Notes: generated by a model from the letters alone, not told the origin. DNA of 64,000 nt from Gaertneriomyces semiglobifer (GCA_025558075.1 JAHLKF010000002.1:1116001-1180000); one strand, 5' to 3'. Shown: positions 44,234-57,813, numbered from the stretch's first letter. Numbers and translations: made by a program.

Positions 44234-46187
44234 TCAAGAATTTCCCACTCCACGCCCAAGGAGCCATATTGCCTCCCTAACACCCTCTTGTTCCCACCAT
44301 CCCGCCCTTCTGACCTCCTCACTGTTCAACCGCGACTCGCCCAAAATTGTTTCCAGATCACGGGTCTGGCTGGCCATCCATTGATTCAGGAATCCTATGG
44401 CGTCAGTTGCAAACGAGTTCATAAAATCGCGGCGCAAACTCGTTTGGTTAATCGCTTGAATGATGGACGATATCTGGTAATGCCTGTCAGTACGGCCAAA
44501 CTCTTGTACTGCTACTTCATTCACAACGTACCCGGGTATCGCAATTACCAATATCGCGCAAAATCTGCGGATTCACGACAAGGCTTGCTTCCAAACGTTC
44601 ACGCATGGGATTTGGTACCTCAACATCGACATCCCAAGCCACTGGGGACACGTGATACTCCTTGTCCGTTCTATTGTTTGATCATCAACAGAAGCCCGCG
44701 AAGATAGAAACATTCTGGCCGTCAAAAGTTACCTAATTTCATATTCCAGAACAATTGGATCTGGCGGTGCCAAGTGCGCACGCAAGAGATCTGGGACTTG
44801 TGAAAAAAGAATCCGCGTTTGCCCAAGAATCTAGTAGTGCATAAAATAATTAGAACGATCCTCTGCAGCAGTAGATGTTTAAGAAATGACGTACTTGGCG
44901 AAGGGAGTCATCGGAATTTATGTATCTTTTATCGTCAGAATCTTGCAATTTGTGAAGCTGTGAAAGACCAATGAGATAATGCCTTACCGGTAGGGAAAAA
45001 TGTCCACGGGTGGCGTACCTTTACATATTGCCATAGAGCCAACACCACATGATTCAGAGAATCCGTATGTATGTCTAAAAGCCTCGCCAGCGGTTGTGAT
45101 AGTTTGAATTTCTCTGGTTTACAATCCAGATATATCATGATTTTCGCCTTGACATTGGTGTCGCCTTTGCGTTTGATTTCGAAGCCATGGCAATGCGGGG
45201 AGCCTTCCGTTCGGTGCCACTTCAAATGACGGTGCGCGCTCAACTGGCTGCACCATAAAACTCCAACTTGCACTGCTTGGCCTCACCTCAATAACATTTC
45301 CTTCCGGATATAAATCTTTGTCGCGTTGTAGTTCCACAATAACTGATTTTACAAAGGTAGAGAACATTGGTGGATTCACTTGTGGTTTCCGAGCGTTAAC
45401 ATACTAACAGAAAATCGGATTCGGCAAGAAATGAGCCAGATAGCACATGATGCGTGACATGCACTGAAACCCACATCAAGTAATCGACCTTCGATCCTCA
45501 GTGTCCAACTTGGCGTCCTCATAGTATCCAGATTGAATATGTCTTCCGGGTTCCCAAGATCATTCACATCGACAAACTGGTCAGCCGATAGATTGGACAG
45601 AAAAATTCTCAACTTTCTCTTCGCCGGCTAGTGTAAAAGTGTCATCGCAAGTCCACAAAGGCGGGGACACGGATGAGTAACCGCACCTTCAGCTGGTTCT
45701 TCTGTTCCATCATGTCTAGCTTTTTCCGACTGATGATCATGTCTAGCCGCTTCTCCAATTGTTGCAATTCGGTGTAAAGACGCGATTCCGGAATGTGTGC
45801 TTCCACTTTCTTGGGCAAAGTCTTGTCTGCAGGCTTCATCTTCTTCCTGAATGATCGTAATAACAATCTAATCAACGTCGTGCACAGCATCTCATCAATC
45901 ACTCAGGAGCATACTTAGATTTCGCCCCCGGGCCTGCTTCAGCAGCCCTCTTTTGTGGTGTCATCGCTGAGCCTGCATGCAGGCTTGGATGAGACATTCC
46001 TATGGAGCTCTGCTTCCCTGGTCCAGCGAGATGTCGCTGCTGTTGTTGAAATAGCTGCTTCTAGGTTAGGCTCCACTGTGCATGTTACGTACATCGATGG
46101 AGGTATCAACCATACCTGTTGCGCGGTAGCGTTGGTAAAGTTCGAGTTGCCGTGCAAGGCTTGTTGATGAGGAGGGATTGACGCCAT
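44234..46187 (-). CDS. SWI/SNF subunit, BAF60/SMARCD (Snf12/Rsc6) with SWIB domain
   Basis: Several short exons join into one protein. The N-terminus is Gln/Asn/His rich (PPHQQALHGNSNFTNATAQQ, then KQLFQQQQRH). A conserved block follows: KVEAHIPESRLYTELQQLEK and LDMIISRKKLDMMEQK; RKLRIFLSNLSADQ; the ELQRDKDLYPEGNVIEW segment; and the SWIB domain KPEKFKLSQPLARLLDIHT with VVLALWQYVK. The C-terminus has FMNSFATDAIGFLNQWMASQ and TRDLETILG, equivalent to the end of animal SMARCD. The protein is a core accessory subunit of SWI/SNF-type remodellers. I chose the start at 46187 because the other frame of exon 1 reaches a stop after splicing. Exact splice sites in the 44.5-45.3 kb part are less certain. 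Confidence 0.83.
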
Positions 46188-46693
46188 AACGTCGCATCTG
46201 ATTCTCTCCTTTGGCTTTCTCAGCTCCTGCTAACTCTGTACGATCCAACCTCTCCGCTGCGGCGAACCCGATGGTAATAAGCTTGAGTAGTCTCTGCCTT
46301 CTCCAGTGCGTGCTATTTGCATTCGAGGAATCGCAAATGGAAAATCCCTCGCGACACTCGTCCAGGTCTTGTGAGCGCACCACATTGTAAAGTTACCAGT
46401 GTTGTGTGGCACAGCCATCGAGCTACTCTGCTTCAACACGGCGCGCTTCTACCAACGATTAGTTCCTTAGCTGCCGTAGGTCCATTCCTGCGGGAGACCA
46501 CTAGCGTAACGAATGTATTGCTTGCTAATGGTGGATAATTTAAGCATCTGGTTGTATCAGGCAAGAACACTAATAGCTGGCATGTAATCTGCTCTGATAT
46601 CCGAGTATAAAAATCCGCTCATTATTACGCTATCCTATCTTAAAATCTCAAAGTGCATGCAGAGTGCAGGATAAAACGCTACAACTCTCTACG
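46188..46693. other. Intergenic region, no gene seen
   Basis: This 506-base gap lies upstream of the SMARCD-like gene and downstream of C1-THF synthase, both minus strand. Open frames extend into it from the first SMARCD exon but do not splice productively. It probably holds a promoter and a 3' UTR. Confidence 0.45.
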
Positions 46694-49600
46694 CTAGAAC
46701 AAGCCGCTTACTCTACCTGTCTCAAGCTCTAAATCTACGTCGTAGAAACAAGGACGAGTAGGTAATCCGGGCATCGTCTGCATCTCCCCAAGCAAAGGGT
46801 AAAGGAATCCCGCACCGACGGATGCGCGAATATCACGGATTGGCACTGTAAATCCTGTTGGTACGCCTTTGAGCTTGGGATCGTGAGAAAGCGACAGATG
46901 CGTTTTCGCCATGCAAATAGGAAGATGAGCGAAACCCTGTTTCGTGATAGCAACAATGCAATGATACGTCAAAATGAGACTTCACACGTCACACTAGCGA
47001 GTAAACGTGCCAACTCACCTGCTTAGTATACCGCTCCACCTTCTCTCTAGCTTTGTCGCTCAACTGCACTCCATCTGCTCCATACATCTCCTTGGCTATT
47101 ATCTCAATCTTCTGCACGATATCCTGCTCCACTTCGTACAACATTTTGAATCCCGTGTTTCCACCCTGTTTGCTCTCAGCACAGACCTTGACAACTTCGT
47201 GCGCAAGGTCTACGGCACCCTTGCCACCTTCAGCCCAATGGTTCGTCACAACAGCAGCGCTGGCACCTGCCTCCCTAGCACTGTCGAGAATGGCATCCAG
47301 TTCCGCCTGCGTATCGGTGCTGAACTTGTTCACCCCAACTACCACCCGTACACCAAATTTCAATGCATTGGAAATGTGTTTCTTCATGTTCTCACAGCCT
47401 TTGCGGACCATCTCCACATTTTCCTGCCGGTATACCTCACTGATCGGCTTGCCCGCAATAACCTCAGGGCCACCACCGTGCATCTTCAGAGCTTTTACAG
47501 TCGCTACAAGCACGACACAGTCAGGAATCAGTCCACTCGTCCGGCATTTGATGTCGAAAAACTTTTCCATGCCAATATCGGCACCAAAACCAGCCTCTGT
47601 TACCACGAAACCGGGCAGTTCTTTCGAATCGCTGGAATCCAACGGAGAGGTACCGGCCAGCTTTAAAGCAATCTTGTCGGCTAGAATACTACTATTTCCG
47701 TGCGCAATGTTGGCAAACGGGCCTGCGTGCACAAACACTGGAGTGCCCTCCAGAGTTTGCATCAAGTTCGGTTTGATGGCATCTTTCATTAAAACAGTAA
47801 GTGCACCGCCGCAGCCAATGTCATCCGCTGTGATCGGCTGCCCCTCTGTTGATGTGGCGACAACCATCCGCCCCAAGCGTTCGCGCATATCTTGCAATGA
47901 TGTTGTCAACGCCAGGACAGCCATGATTTCAGAGGCCACGGCGATGTCAAAGCCCGTTTCTCGGGTATAACCTTTTTCGTTGGGACCTTGGCCAACAGTA
48001 ATTTTACGTAAAAATCGATCATTGGTATCGAGAACCCGCTGCCAGGTGATGCTTTCCGGGTCAATGTCTAACCGAGCAAAGCGTCGTCTCTCGTCGTTGC
48101 TCAGTTCGTCCGGATTGGTCTTCTCAATGCCGAGCTTTTGCAAACGTTTGATCATAACGTCACTAAACCTCCTGATGCCCTTCTTGACCGGGACGAGACG
48201 GTTGAACAGCGCCTCATCATCCTTTGTGGTTGCTTCGTGGAACATACGCGCGTCGATTGCCGCGGCAAGGAGATTGTTGGCGGCTGTTACGGCATGTATA
48301 TCTCCGGTCAAGTGTAGGTTAAACTCGTCCATAGGAATCACCTGACTGTAGCCTCCACCAGCAGCACCACCTTTGATGCCAAAGGTCGGTCCTTGACTTG
48401 GCTGTCGGACACAAGCAAACGCGGTCTTTTTGAGGTGAGCGCCCAAAGCTTGTACAAGGCCTATACAGGTGGTGGACTTTCCTTCACCAAGTGGGGTAGG
48501 TGTGATACCTGTCACTACAACGTAATTGCCATCCTGACGGTGCTTGAGCCTTTCCAACACATTAAGTGACACCTTTGCCTTGTTCCGTCCGTAAAGCTCT
48601 ATTTCACTCTCGAAAAGACCAATCTCTTCTCCAACCGTTTTGATGGGCTTCGGGCGCTGAGCCATAGCAATATCAATATCGCTTGGGACAGGATGTTGAA
48701 TGTCCAACTTTAGGTACTCTGTGGGACGCTTGAAGCCCTTCAAAAATCTTTTTGCGCTATCAACGGTGTTCCACATCAGCATGGCGACGGTCATGGGCCC
48801 AACGCCACCGGGAACCGGCGTAATATAGCTGGCTATTTGCCTCGCAGACTCGTAGTCAACATCTCCAACCCAGCGCACGCCGCTTTTCTTTGTCGCATCA
48901 GGAACTGCATTTGTTCCAACATCAATCACTACTACACCGGGCTTCAACCAGGAACCCTGAACAAAGTTAGGTTTGCCCAGAGCCGTGATAAGAATGTCTG
49001 CTGTCTTGGTGATCTCGGCAATGTTGGCCGTGTGGGAATGGCACAGAGAGACTGTTGCGTTGGCCTTATTGAGAAGATGCGCAACCGGCATGCCAACAAT
49101 GTTGCTGCGTCCAATGACGACCGCTTTCTTCCCTTTCGGGTCAATGCCTACCATATCCTGCGTCAAACATTCGCAACACGGACTCTTTCTACAACGTATG
49201 GTGCTTACCACTCTCCTTTAGTAGCTCCATACATCCCTTTGGTGTACAGGCCTCAAACAAAGGTTCACAGTCCCTCTTGGCCAAAAGCCCAATGTTGAGG
49301 GAATGAAATCCGTCGACATCTTTCCGCGGGTCCACCGCATCAGTGATAGCTCTCTCATCTATATGCCCTGGGAGCGGCAATTGTACAAGAATGCCATGAA
49401 TGTTTGGATCTTCATTGAGCTCTTGCACGACGCTCAACAACTATAGTAAAGGAGGTGTCAAATGTATCGTCAGCTGGGAAGCTTACACATAACACCAATC
49501 CCCACCTCAGACTGCGTGACAGCATCTCCAAGCTTTTTGTAGGAGAATCCGATCCCACAGCCTTCAGCGGCGCGGCCTTTCATGCGGACGTAAACACTGG

Positions 49601-50021
49601 AATCTTCACGATCCCCGACTTGCACGATGGCCAGTCCTGGACGTGCGGTTTCGCCATAGGAATGAATCAGTTTTTCCACCTCCGTTTTGAGGTCGGAGCG
49701 GATGCGCTCCGCCAACGCCTTTCCGTCAAGGATCTTTGCCATACTTGATGCCGAATCTAAGATGCGATCGGAAATATGTGGGGTAAACAGATCCAGGTAA
49801 GATGTAGATGAAGGCTGAAAGGCAGGAACTGATCGAGGCGAGTGAAGCGCTCGAGAAGGCAGTAAACCAAAACAGAAGCTTCCCGCTGACTTGGTGAGCA
49901 ACAAGTGCGATCTGCGCGCTATGGATCTGATAGGGAAAGCGATATGAAACCTGGGAGTCGTGGGGATGGAAGCACCCAGACGAACACAATGCATACGGGG
50001 ACCAGAACGTTTTGAAGCCAA
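46694..50021 (-). CDS. MIS1: Trifunctional C1-tetrahydrofolate synthase, mitochondrial form
   Basis: The protein carries methylene-THF dehydrogenase, methenyl-THF cyclohydrolase and formate-THF ligase activities. The dehydrogenase/cyclohydrolase part (from about residue 94) shows [23 protein letters not shown] (with the catalytic Lys), [38 protein letters not shown] and [16 protein letters not shown]. The large ligase domain has [16 protein letters not shown] (ATP-binding), [20 protein letters not shown] and [13 protein letters not shown]. The first ~93 residues are Arg/Ser/Pro-rich without acids until late, like a mitochondrial presequence, and a second Met at 49742 begins MAKILDGK, the usual start of cytosolic forms. 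Four exons; the intron near 49150-49200 must use a TAG acceptor inside GGTAG to give [16 protein letters not shown]. Confidence 0.95.
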
Positions 50022-50525
50022 GACTTCCTGTTGGGGTGCGTTGCTGTCCTGTAAAGTGTTCGTTTGCAGAGTTTTGGGGCGAGTTGGTTGCTCATCAGAG
50101 AATGGGGATGCTAATTTAATTTCCGCAACCCGTCAAACTCAGAACACTTAAGCGGACGATGGACCGCCAACGAACCCTGACGACCATGGACGGCCTGGCC
50201 TTCGACCATCATCTCTGTTTACCTTTAGTACGATGCACATACGAGCTCGCTCGACGGCCTGAACGTCGGGTAGGACAAGGTTTCTCTCCGAACGGTCGAA
50301 AAATGTCCGCATCTTTCTTTTTTAAGAAACACAACCAGCGACCCTGTCATTTACACCTACAGGAGGAGGCGTTAACATCCTATTTAAAGGAGTTCCGTGG
50401 TCAGCGTCCGTTCGCTGTCCGTCGGATCTCTTCAGATCATATCTGTCGGCTCACTCCTCATCGAAAAAGCACAAGAATACCAAGTTATCACTGGATAAGT
50501 AGCTAGAGGGACGACTCTTGCAGCA
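50022..50525. promoter_or_regulatory. Divergent promoter, C1-THF synthase / PhoD phosphatase
   Basis: These 504 bases lie between divergent start codons. I recognise no repeats or clear factor sites. Confidence 0.45.
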
Positions 50526-52380
50526 ATGCCAATCAACATACTTGTTCGCCAAACGGCATCCCTGGCGGTGGCCTGTCTGGTAGGCCTTACCGCAGGAGTG
50601 GCCGCGCAAGCGACTGGCGTCGGTGCCGCTGATCGTGCTGAGCAACATAACATGGCTTTCAGTCCACCCCTGTTGAATCTGGATTTGACGGTTGCGCCAG
50701 TGCTCCGAAATGCCCGTGGTCTTCCGGGAGAGGACGGGGCGGGCGCCTCGGAGCAGGACGTCGGTGAAGGGTTCCAATCCAACATGGCTTTTCACTCCCC
50801 TTTGTTGAATGCGGACCTGAGTGTCGCCCCAGTCATCCGTAAAGCTCGTAGTTTGCCTAGTGACGCCGTCGCTGGACGCTTTGAGCATGGAGTCGCGAGT
50901 GGTGACCCTTTAGCTGACAGCATCATTCTTTGGACGAAGGTTACACCGCTGCTCTCGGCGCAACCGATCCCTGTTAGTTACGAAATGTCGCAAACTTCCA
51001 ACTTTGCTTCCATCTTCACAAATGGCACTGTGCTCACCTCATCTGACGTTGATTATACGGTCAAGGTTGATGTGAAGGGACTCGCTCCCGCTACCACGTA
51101 CTACTACCGATTCCTTGTCGGCAGTGTCAGCAGCCCAGTGGGTCGCACCAAAACTTTGCCGTCCGAAAATGCCAATGTTCAGAACGTCAAGTTGGCAGTA
51201 GTGTCTTGCGCCAATATGCCTTACGGATACTTTAACGCATACACAAACATCGCCAAGAAGGAGGTCGATCTTGTTCTGCATCTGGGCGACTACATATATG
51301 AATACCCCAACGGCGAGTACGGCGACGGATCGAAGTTCACACCGTCGCGTGTTCCCCAACCGAATGCCGAAATTATCTCCCTCGCCGATTATCGCCAGCG
51401 TCATGCCCAGTACAAAGCTGACCCAGACGTACAAGCTGCCCATCATCGCCATCCTTTTGTTACAGTTTGGGATGATCATGAGTTTGCCAATGATGCCCGT
51501 CCCGATGGAGCCGAGAACCATGATCCTAAAATGGAAGGGTTATGGAGTGAGAGGCGTATGAATGCCATCCGAGCTTATTTTGAGTACATGCCCATTCGGC
51601 CAGCGAGCAGCGACCAATCTGGCAAAATCTATCGGTCGTTTAAAGTCGGCAAAATGCTTGACCTCATTATGTTGGACACGCGCATGCATGGCATGGAAAA
51701 TGGAACCAATGCTGACTCGTCGAAGAATGTAAGTATGCGATTGCGCCTTGGTTTGTGAGGGTGCCGAGTGTCCTGACGCATTTACCCATCACTATTCTGA
51801 ATAGCTTCTTGGCCAAACACAAGAAGCCTGGTTATACTCCAGTCTCTCGTCGTCCAAATCCCGTGGTGCTGCCTGGCGTGTGATCGGCAATCAGATCATT
51901 TTATCTCCAATGACCATTGTTGGCATCAACTTGGGGTCCATCGAAACCTGGGACGACTTCGGTGACAGTCGTGCCCGTCTGCTGTCTCATGTCCTTGACA
52001 ATCAGATTGAGGACAATGTTGTACTCACGGGCGATATTCACGCGGCATTCGCTTTTAACGTCCCTAAAGGCTCACCTTATAACATATTTAAGTACAACTG
52101 GCTGACGGGAAGTGGATCAGTCATGGTTGAGTTCGTGGGCACCAGTATTACATCACCTGGACCGACTTGGATAGAGCAAACTGTGTTGAAACTGACACAA
52201 CCACACTTATGGCATCAGAATGCCAGCAAACGTGGTTACATGATTCTTGATGTCCAGAAAGATGTTACAAAGGCAGAGTATTGGGCTTTGGATACGATAG
52301 ACTCACGAAGCTCAGGCGAAAAGTTGGATGCTGTTGTGGAAACGAAGAAGGGTTCTGGAAAGATCACAAAGGTGACCTAA
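50526..52380 (+). CDS. Secreted PhoD-family alkaline phosphatase/phosphodiesterase
   Basis: Two exons (50526-51728 and 51805-52380) give 592 residues. A signal peptide is clear: a short basic start, a hydrophobic core (LAVACLVGLTAGVAA) and a likely cut after AAQA. The PhoD metallophosphatase signatures are FEHGVASGDPLADSIILWTK (N-terminal PhoD_N domain), LHLGDYIYEY, VWDDHEFAND and LTGDIHAAF. PhoD enzymes use Ca/Fe to release phosphate from mono- or diesters outside the cell. Between the signal peptide and the PhoD domain a 26-residue unit occurs twice (residues 42-67 and 86-111), 19 of 26 identical. No membrane anchor is visible at the C-terminus, which ends KITKVT. Confidence 0.92.
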
Positions 52381-52493
52381 GACACACGGGCTGAGTGAGT
52401 CGCTGTTGTGCTATATTTAGCTACGGAGGGCTTTGCAATACCCCAATCCCCTGAATTGTTTTGCATGTGAAGTTGAATGGACAATTCAATCTC

Positions 52494-52620
52494 GTTCGAT
52501 TATTCGACATTGTTCGATGTTCGATTCGTTCATAGGCAGCACCCCTTTGTTCCAATCGATCGTTCGATTATTCGATATTGTTCGATGTTCGATTCGTTCA
52601 TAGGCTACACCTTTGTTCCA
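52494..52620. repeat. 68-bp tandem repeat, two copies
   Basis: A unit starting GTTCGATTATTCGA begins at 52494 and again at 52562, a period of 68 bases. Inside each unit TTCGAT recurs several times. The copies differ by single substitutions and small indels around the CACC stretch. It lies in the 3' region between convergent PhoD and 7TM genes. Confidence 0.85.
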
Positions 52621-52629
52621 GAGGTTAAG

Positions 52630-52921
52630 ACAAGGTTTGGCCGCCAAAGGTGCGGTGTCATTCAATATCTCGATGAATTGTATTTACACGCGTTCCAATA
52701 AATGTGCAAAGCAGCCTTTCACCCAAAAAAAAGCGTGAATGTCATAAATACAATTCTGGGTATTGTTCCATTACTCGTGCATGTGCTCCTTCTGAATGCA
52801 TGCCGCGGTTTTAGCACAATGTCGTGCAGGTATCACCATCGTGAGTGTGTAGAAGAGCTATCCTTTGTTGTGCCTACTTTAGCTCGAATCTATTCACCTA
52901 GTAATCGCTAGAGGGCTAAGG
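52630..52921. other. Intergenic, no gene seen
   Basis: The gap between the tandem repeat and the 3' end of the 7TM gene. Short frames occur but have no domains; I read it as 3' UTR sequence of the convergent genes. Confidence 0.4.
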
Positions 52922-54274
52922 TTAAGTCTCTATCGTCATCGGCTTCGCCTCATTTACTGTTGAGTTGCCGCCCTTCATCACATGCGAGGGTTCCGGCACA
53001 GTGGCGTGCTGAGCGAACAATTCCTTGCACCGCTGGTAAATTGTGCTATTTCCTTCGCTGCTCTTCGCATACTTGGCCGCGAGCTCTTGATACACTCTAG
53101 TTCAAGCAATGTGAATAGAGATGGTAGTATGAAGAAGGCATGGATGCGTTGTAGCATACCCTATGGCAAGAACCAGCGCAACAATAGACATGAATCCAGG
53201 CGCTGAAAAGTTCCAGAGCGTGCAAAATAGAAATGACACTGCACGGTACTTAGTGATGATGACCCTTTGTCCAGTAGCATACGCGATAATTGCGACCGTG
53301 TAGGCAAAAAGGATAAGAGTGAGAATCAGTGTCATGCGGCCCAGCTATCGACACAAGGATCAGTACCCATTTGCAAGTGGTATTCCATGCGTAACATGCA
53401 TAACACCTACCCGCACTCGCGTAGCAGCAAGGTGTCTGAAGTTGCTCAAGCCCTTAGTTTGAGCAAGCTGCTTCACCGTCGCACCGATTAAGCGGTCCAG
53501 CTGCCGCCCAAAAAATATTCCGGAAAGCATCAACAAGAACGACCATGTTCTGCAGGATATGCCGTCGTTAAGAATAATGCGCCTGAACATAATGTTGGAC
53601 TGGACTCACCCCCAAACCCAATAATGCAAGGATGTGAAACGTAATGCCAAAGTCATGTTTTTATGATCGTAGTAGTAGCCAGAAATACTGTTACTAATGA
53701 ATTAGTCAGGGTTCCCGCAGGCAATAACGACACCACCAACACCATACCCAGCAAATGTGTTTGCCAATACAACAGGAAGGGCAATCATCGTACCGGCAAA
53801 GATGTTCATTTGCACTGGTGATGGGAGATACACCGCAGACAGGGTTGGATCATTGACCGTAGCCGGAGTAGCAAAAATAATCCCCATTAGGTACAAGGCA
53901 ATTGCACTGTACCCAAAACCCCAGGGCCACTCGTGAAAAGCTTCCATTATGTACCCTTCATTGTTGGCCTTGCCGTAGCCGTATGTTCCGCTAATCATCA
54001 CAATCGAGAATATTGTCCTTCCGACCGCAAAAATGGATGATGAAGTCAGGTACGCCGGCACTGGCTGTGGCCTGACGATTCCATTCGCAAAGCTGACTAT
54101 CTTCTGTCGTTTAATCGCAATAAAGTAGTAAAGGAGAATCAAATTGGCAACCGCCACACCGCCATTGAGAATGACGCCGAGAACGTATACGATATGAATT
54201 GCCTTCTTCTCCACGCCCAAAAGAGACACTCGCCAGTCGGAATACGGATAGAAAGGATTGTGTGATTCGTCCAT
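52922..54274 (-). CDS. Seven-transmembrane protein, GPCR-like, family unknown
   Basis: Five exons join into a protein of about 350 residues. The start is the Met of MDESHNPFYPYSDW (54272-54274). Hydrophobic segments follow in order: about residues 20-48; 65-95 (SSIFAVGRTIFSIVM); 110-135 (GFGYSAIALYLMGIIF); 145-165 (IFAGTMIALPVVLANTF); one in exon 3 (FLLMLSGIFFG); two in exon 4 (ILTLILFAYTVAIIAYATG and LFCTLWNFSAPGFM). That makes seven, with a cytoplasmic-like polar tail ending PMTIET. The last exon reads YQELAAKYAKSSEGN after the final helix. The exon with TVKQLAQTKGLSNFRHLAATR gives a basic loop. I recognise no named GPCR class and no ligand or G-protein motif. Confidence 0.7.
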
Positions 54275-54495
54275 GATAAGTAACTGTAGAGTGATGCCGT
54301 TTCTACTATTCGCTCGGCCTCGCTTTGCTGGGACGACGCCCATTCTTTATACAGCAGCAGCATGTCGATGACAATACGCTCCCATATGGGCTGTGTAGCG
54401 CTGGCACCAACCCATCGGTCTCCGAGATAGCATGCGATCGTAAATAAATATAGCGGGCTTTCATGAGCTTGACAGCATTCAGCTCAGCGAGTTAT

Positions 54496-54640
54496 ACAGG
54501 ACGAAAACAGCTGTTACCAAACCTTGATGTGCATTCGATTCAGCTCCGCGCATGCAACAGTACCGAAACAGCTGTTACCAAACTTTGATGGCATTCATGC
54601 TTGGCGCGTGCGACAGGACGGAAACAGCTGCGACGAGCCA
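54496..54640. repeat. Imperfect direct repeats with CAGCTG cores in a divergent promoter
   Basis: A unit reading roughly ACAGGACGAAAACAGCTG occurs at 54496, about 54557 and 54613, with CAGCTG palindromes at 54508, 54569 and 54625. The first two units share the longer tail TTACCAAAC-TTGATG. They lie between the divergent 7TM and MRG15 genes, so they could be regulatory sites for an E-box-type (bHLH) factor; that is inference. Confidence 0.65.
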
Positions 54641-54816
54641 AACAAGCCAAACACGTCGCCCAGCGAAACTCCGAAAACTGCGCCATCCGTAATTTAAGTA
54701 GGGCTTTAACCCCTAGCGCGCGGCAGTGTCCGAGGGGCCTCATTTCGACGACGAGCGCTTTACCTGAGACTTACGACTCGTAGATACAATTGGTTCTCAG
54801 CAGCAGGGTGGAGGGC

Positions 54817-56033
54817 ATGGCGCTCACATTCGACAACGGGGAACAAGTACTGTGTTTTCACGGCCCACTACTTTATGAGGCCAAGGTGAGAAAATCCGTC
54901 TACAATCACTGAACGGATGACTAGATCCTAACCACGTTCGTTTTCAGGTGCTCAAGGCAGAACTATGGCAAGATAAGGCCGGTTTTGAGGATGGATCGTA
55001 TTACTTTGTACATTACAAGGGATGGAAGAACACGTGGGTACACGAACACGAGTTAGAGATGTCCGTGCCAATCCGACTGAAAATATATCGTTTGTTTATG
55101 CTGCAGATGGGACGAATGGGTACCGGAGTCGCGCATTCTCAAATTTACTCCCGAGAACCTACAAAAGCAAGCAGACCTGAAGGATGCAGTGATGGTACAA
55201 AAGAAAGCGGCACAATTGAAAAAGTCAGCAGCAGCAGCAGCTTCAGGAGAAGGTGATACCAGGAAACGGAAAACAAGAGAAGAGAGTGCTGGTGCTGGCT
55301 TGGGCGTAAGAGAAAGAGAAGAGGAGTTTTTAAAGAGACCAGAAGTCAAGATATCCATACCGGAGAGCTTAAAGACAAGATTGGTGGAGGAATGGGAGTG
55401 GGTGACCAAGGAACACAAGGTTGGCCCTGCTGTTTTGAGTCTGCGTTTCTGCGGTATCGTACCACCGAAACGCTTTGGAACGGGGAAAACTTATTGCCCC
55501 ACCGTATCAGCTGGTCCCACTTCCGCGGACACCAACCGTGCAAGACATATTGCAATCTTATTCGCTAGTCGCACCAACCTATTTTTCAAAGCACAACGCC
55601 ACACATCTTGCCTCTACACTGGCTGAAACATTGGAAGGGCTGCGGCTGTATTTTGACAAAGCTTTGGGTAACCTACTGCTGTACCGGTTTGAACGGCAAC
55701 AGTACGTAGATATACGGAAGAGACTGGTTGATAAGGAAGTGAGTGCCGTGTATGGTGCAGAGCACCTGTTGAGGATGTTTGGTAAGTTGGGTATGGTAGC
55801 GGTACATTTTTACAGTGTAGGCGCTAAATCTTTTCTACCGCCTGCACGCAAAAACAGTCCAGCTTCCGTCTTTGATTGCACACACCAATATGGAGCGAGA
55901 AGCTGTAAGTCTGCTCAAAGACCATTTTGCATTAGTGCTGGAATGGATGGAGGAGAACCTTGAGTCATTATTTGTAAAAGAGGGCGAATATGGAGGTGTA
56001 CCTAGCGAGTATCTAAGCGGCTTGCGAGGATAG
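54817..56033 (+). CDS. EAF3: MRG15/Eaf3 chromo-barrel and MRG domain protein
   Basis: Five exons (54817-54885, 54948-55033, 55107-55419, 55511-55781, 55858-56033) total 304 residues. The N-terminus is a chromo barrel: FDNGEQVLCFHGPLLYEAKVLKAELW, then [21 protein letters not shown]. A basic Lys/Ala/Glu linker leads to the MRG domain: IPESLKTRLVEEWEWV, LVPLPRTPTVQDIL, YGAEHLLRMFVQLPSL. The protein reads H3K36 methylation and works in NuA4 acetyltransferase and Rpd3S deacetylase complexes, which links it to the AWS-SET methyltransferase in this window. Exon 2 ends on a GTGGGT donor; other choices break the chromo barrel. The start Met is followed directly by the domain. Confidence 0.93.
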
Positions 56034-56323
56034 CAGGTGTATAGATACGTTTAGGTCTTGGTACCGATATAGATCTGTTCTCACATGGATATGCTTCATT
56101 CATTCCTTATGGGATGCATCCGGATCAGCAACAAAAGGTGGTGGACAGTAGAATACACAATGAAGAAAGAATGTTCTACTATGCGACTCGGGGAGCCGCC
56201 CCAGCTATAAATTATACACCTTCTACAAAAATACGAGGATAACGAGGTACATGTACTGCACATTTACAAGGCATGTACGAGGGTAGCTGATAACACGGAA
56301 CGTAGGTACTTCGACTGTGGAGA

Positions 56324-57813
<1,490 letters not shown>

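Noticed and set aside
47053..47970. A 305-codon plus-strand open frame
   Set aside because: It lies entirely antisense to the conserved ligase domain of C1-THF synthase, and its Ser/Thr/Pro/Cys-rich composition is typical of a shadow frame.
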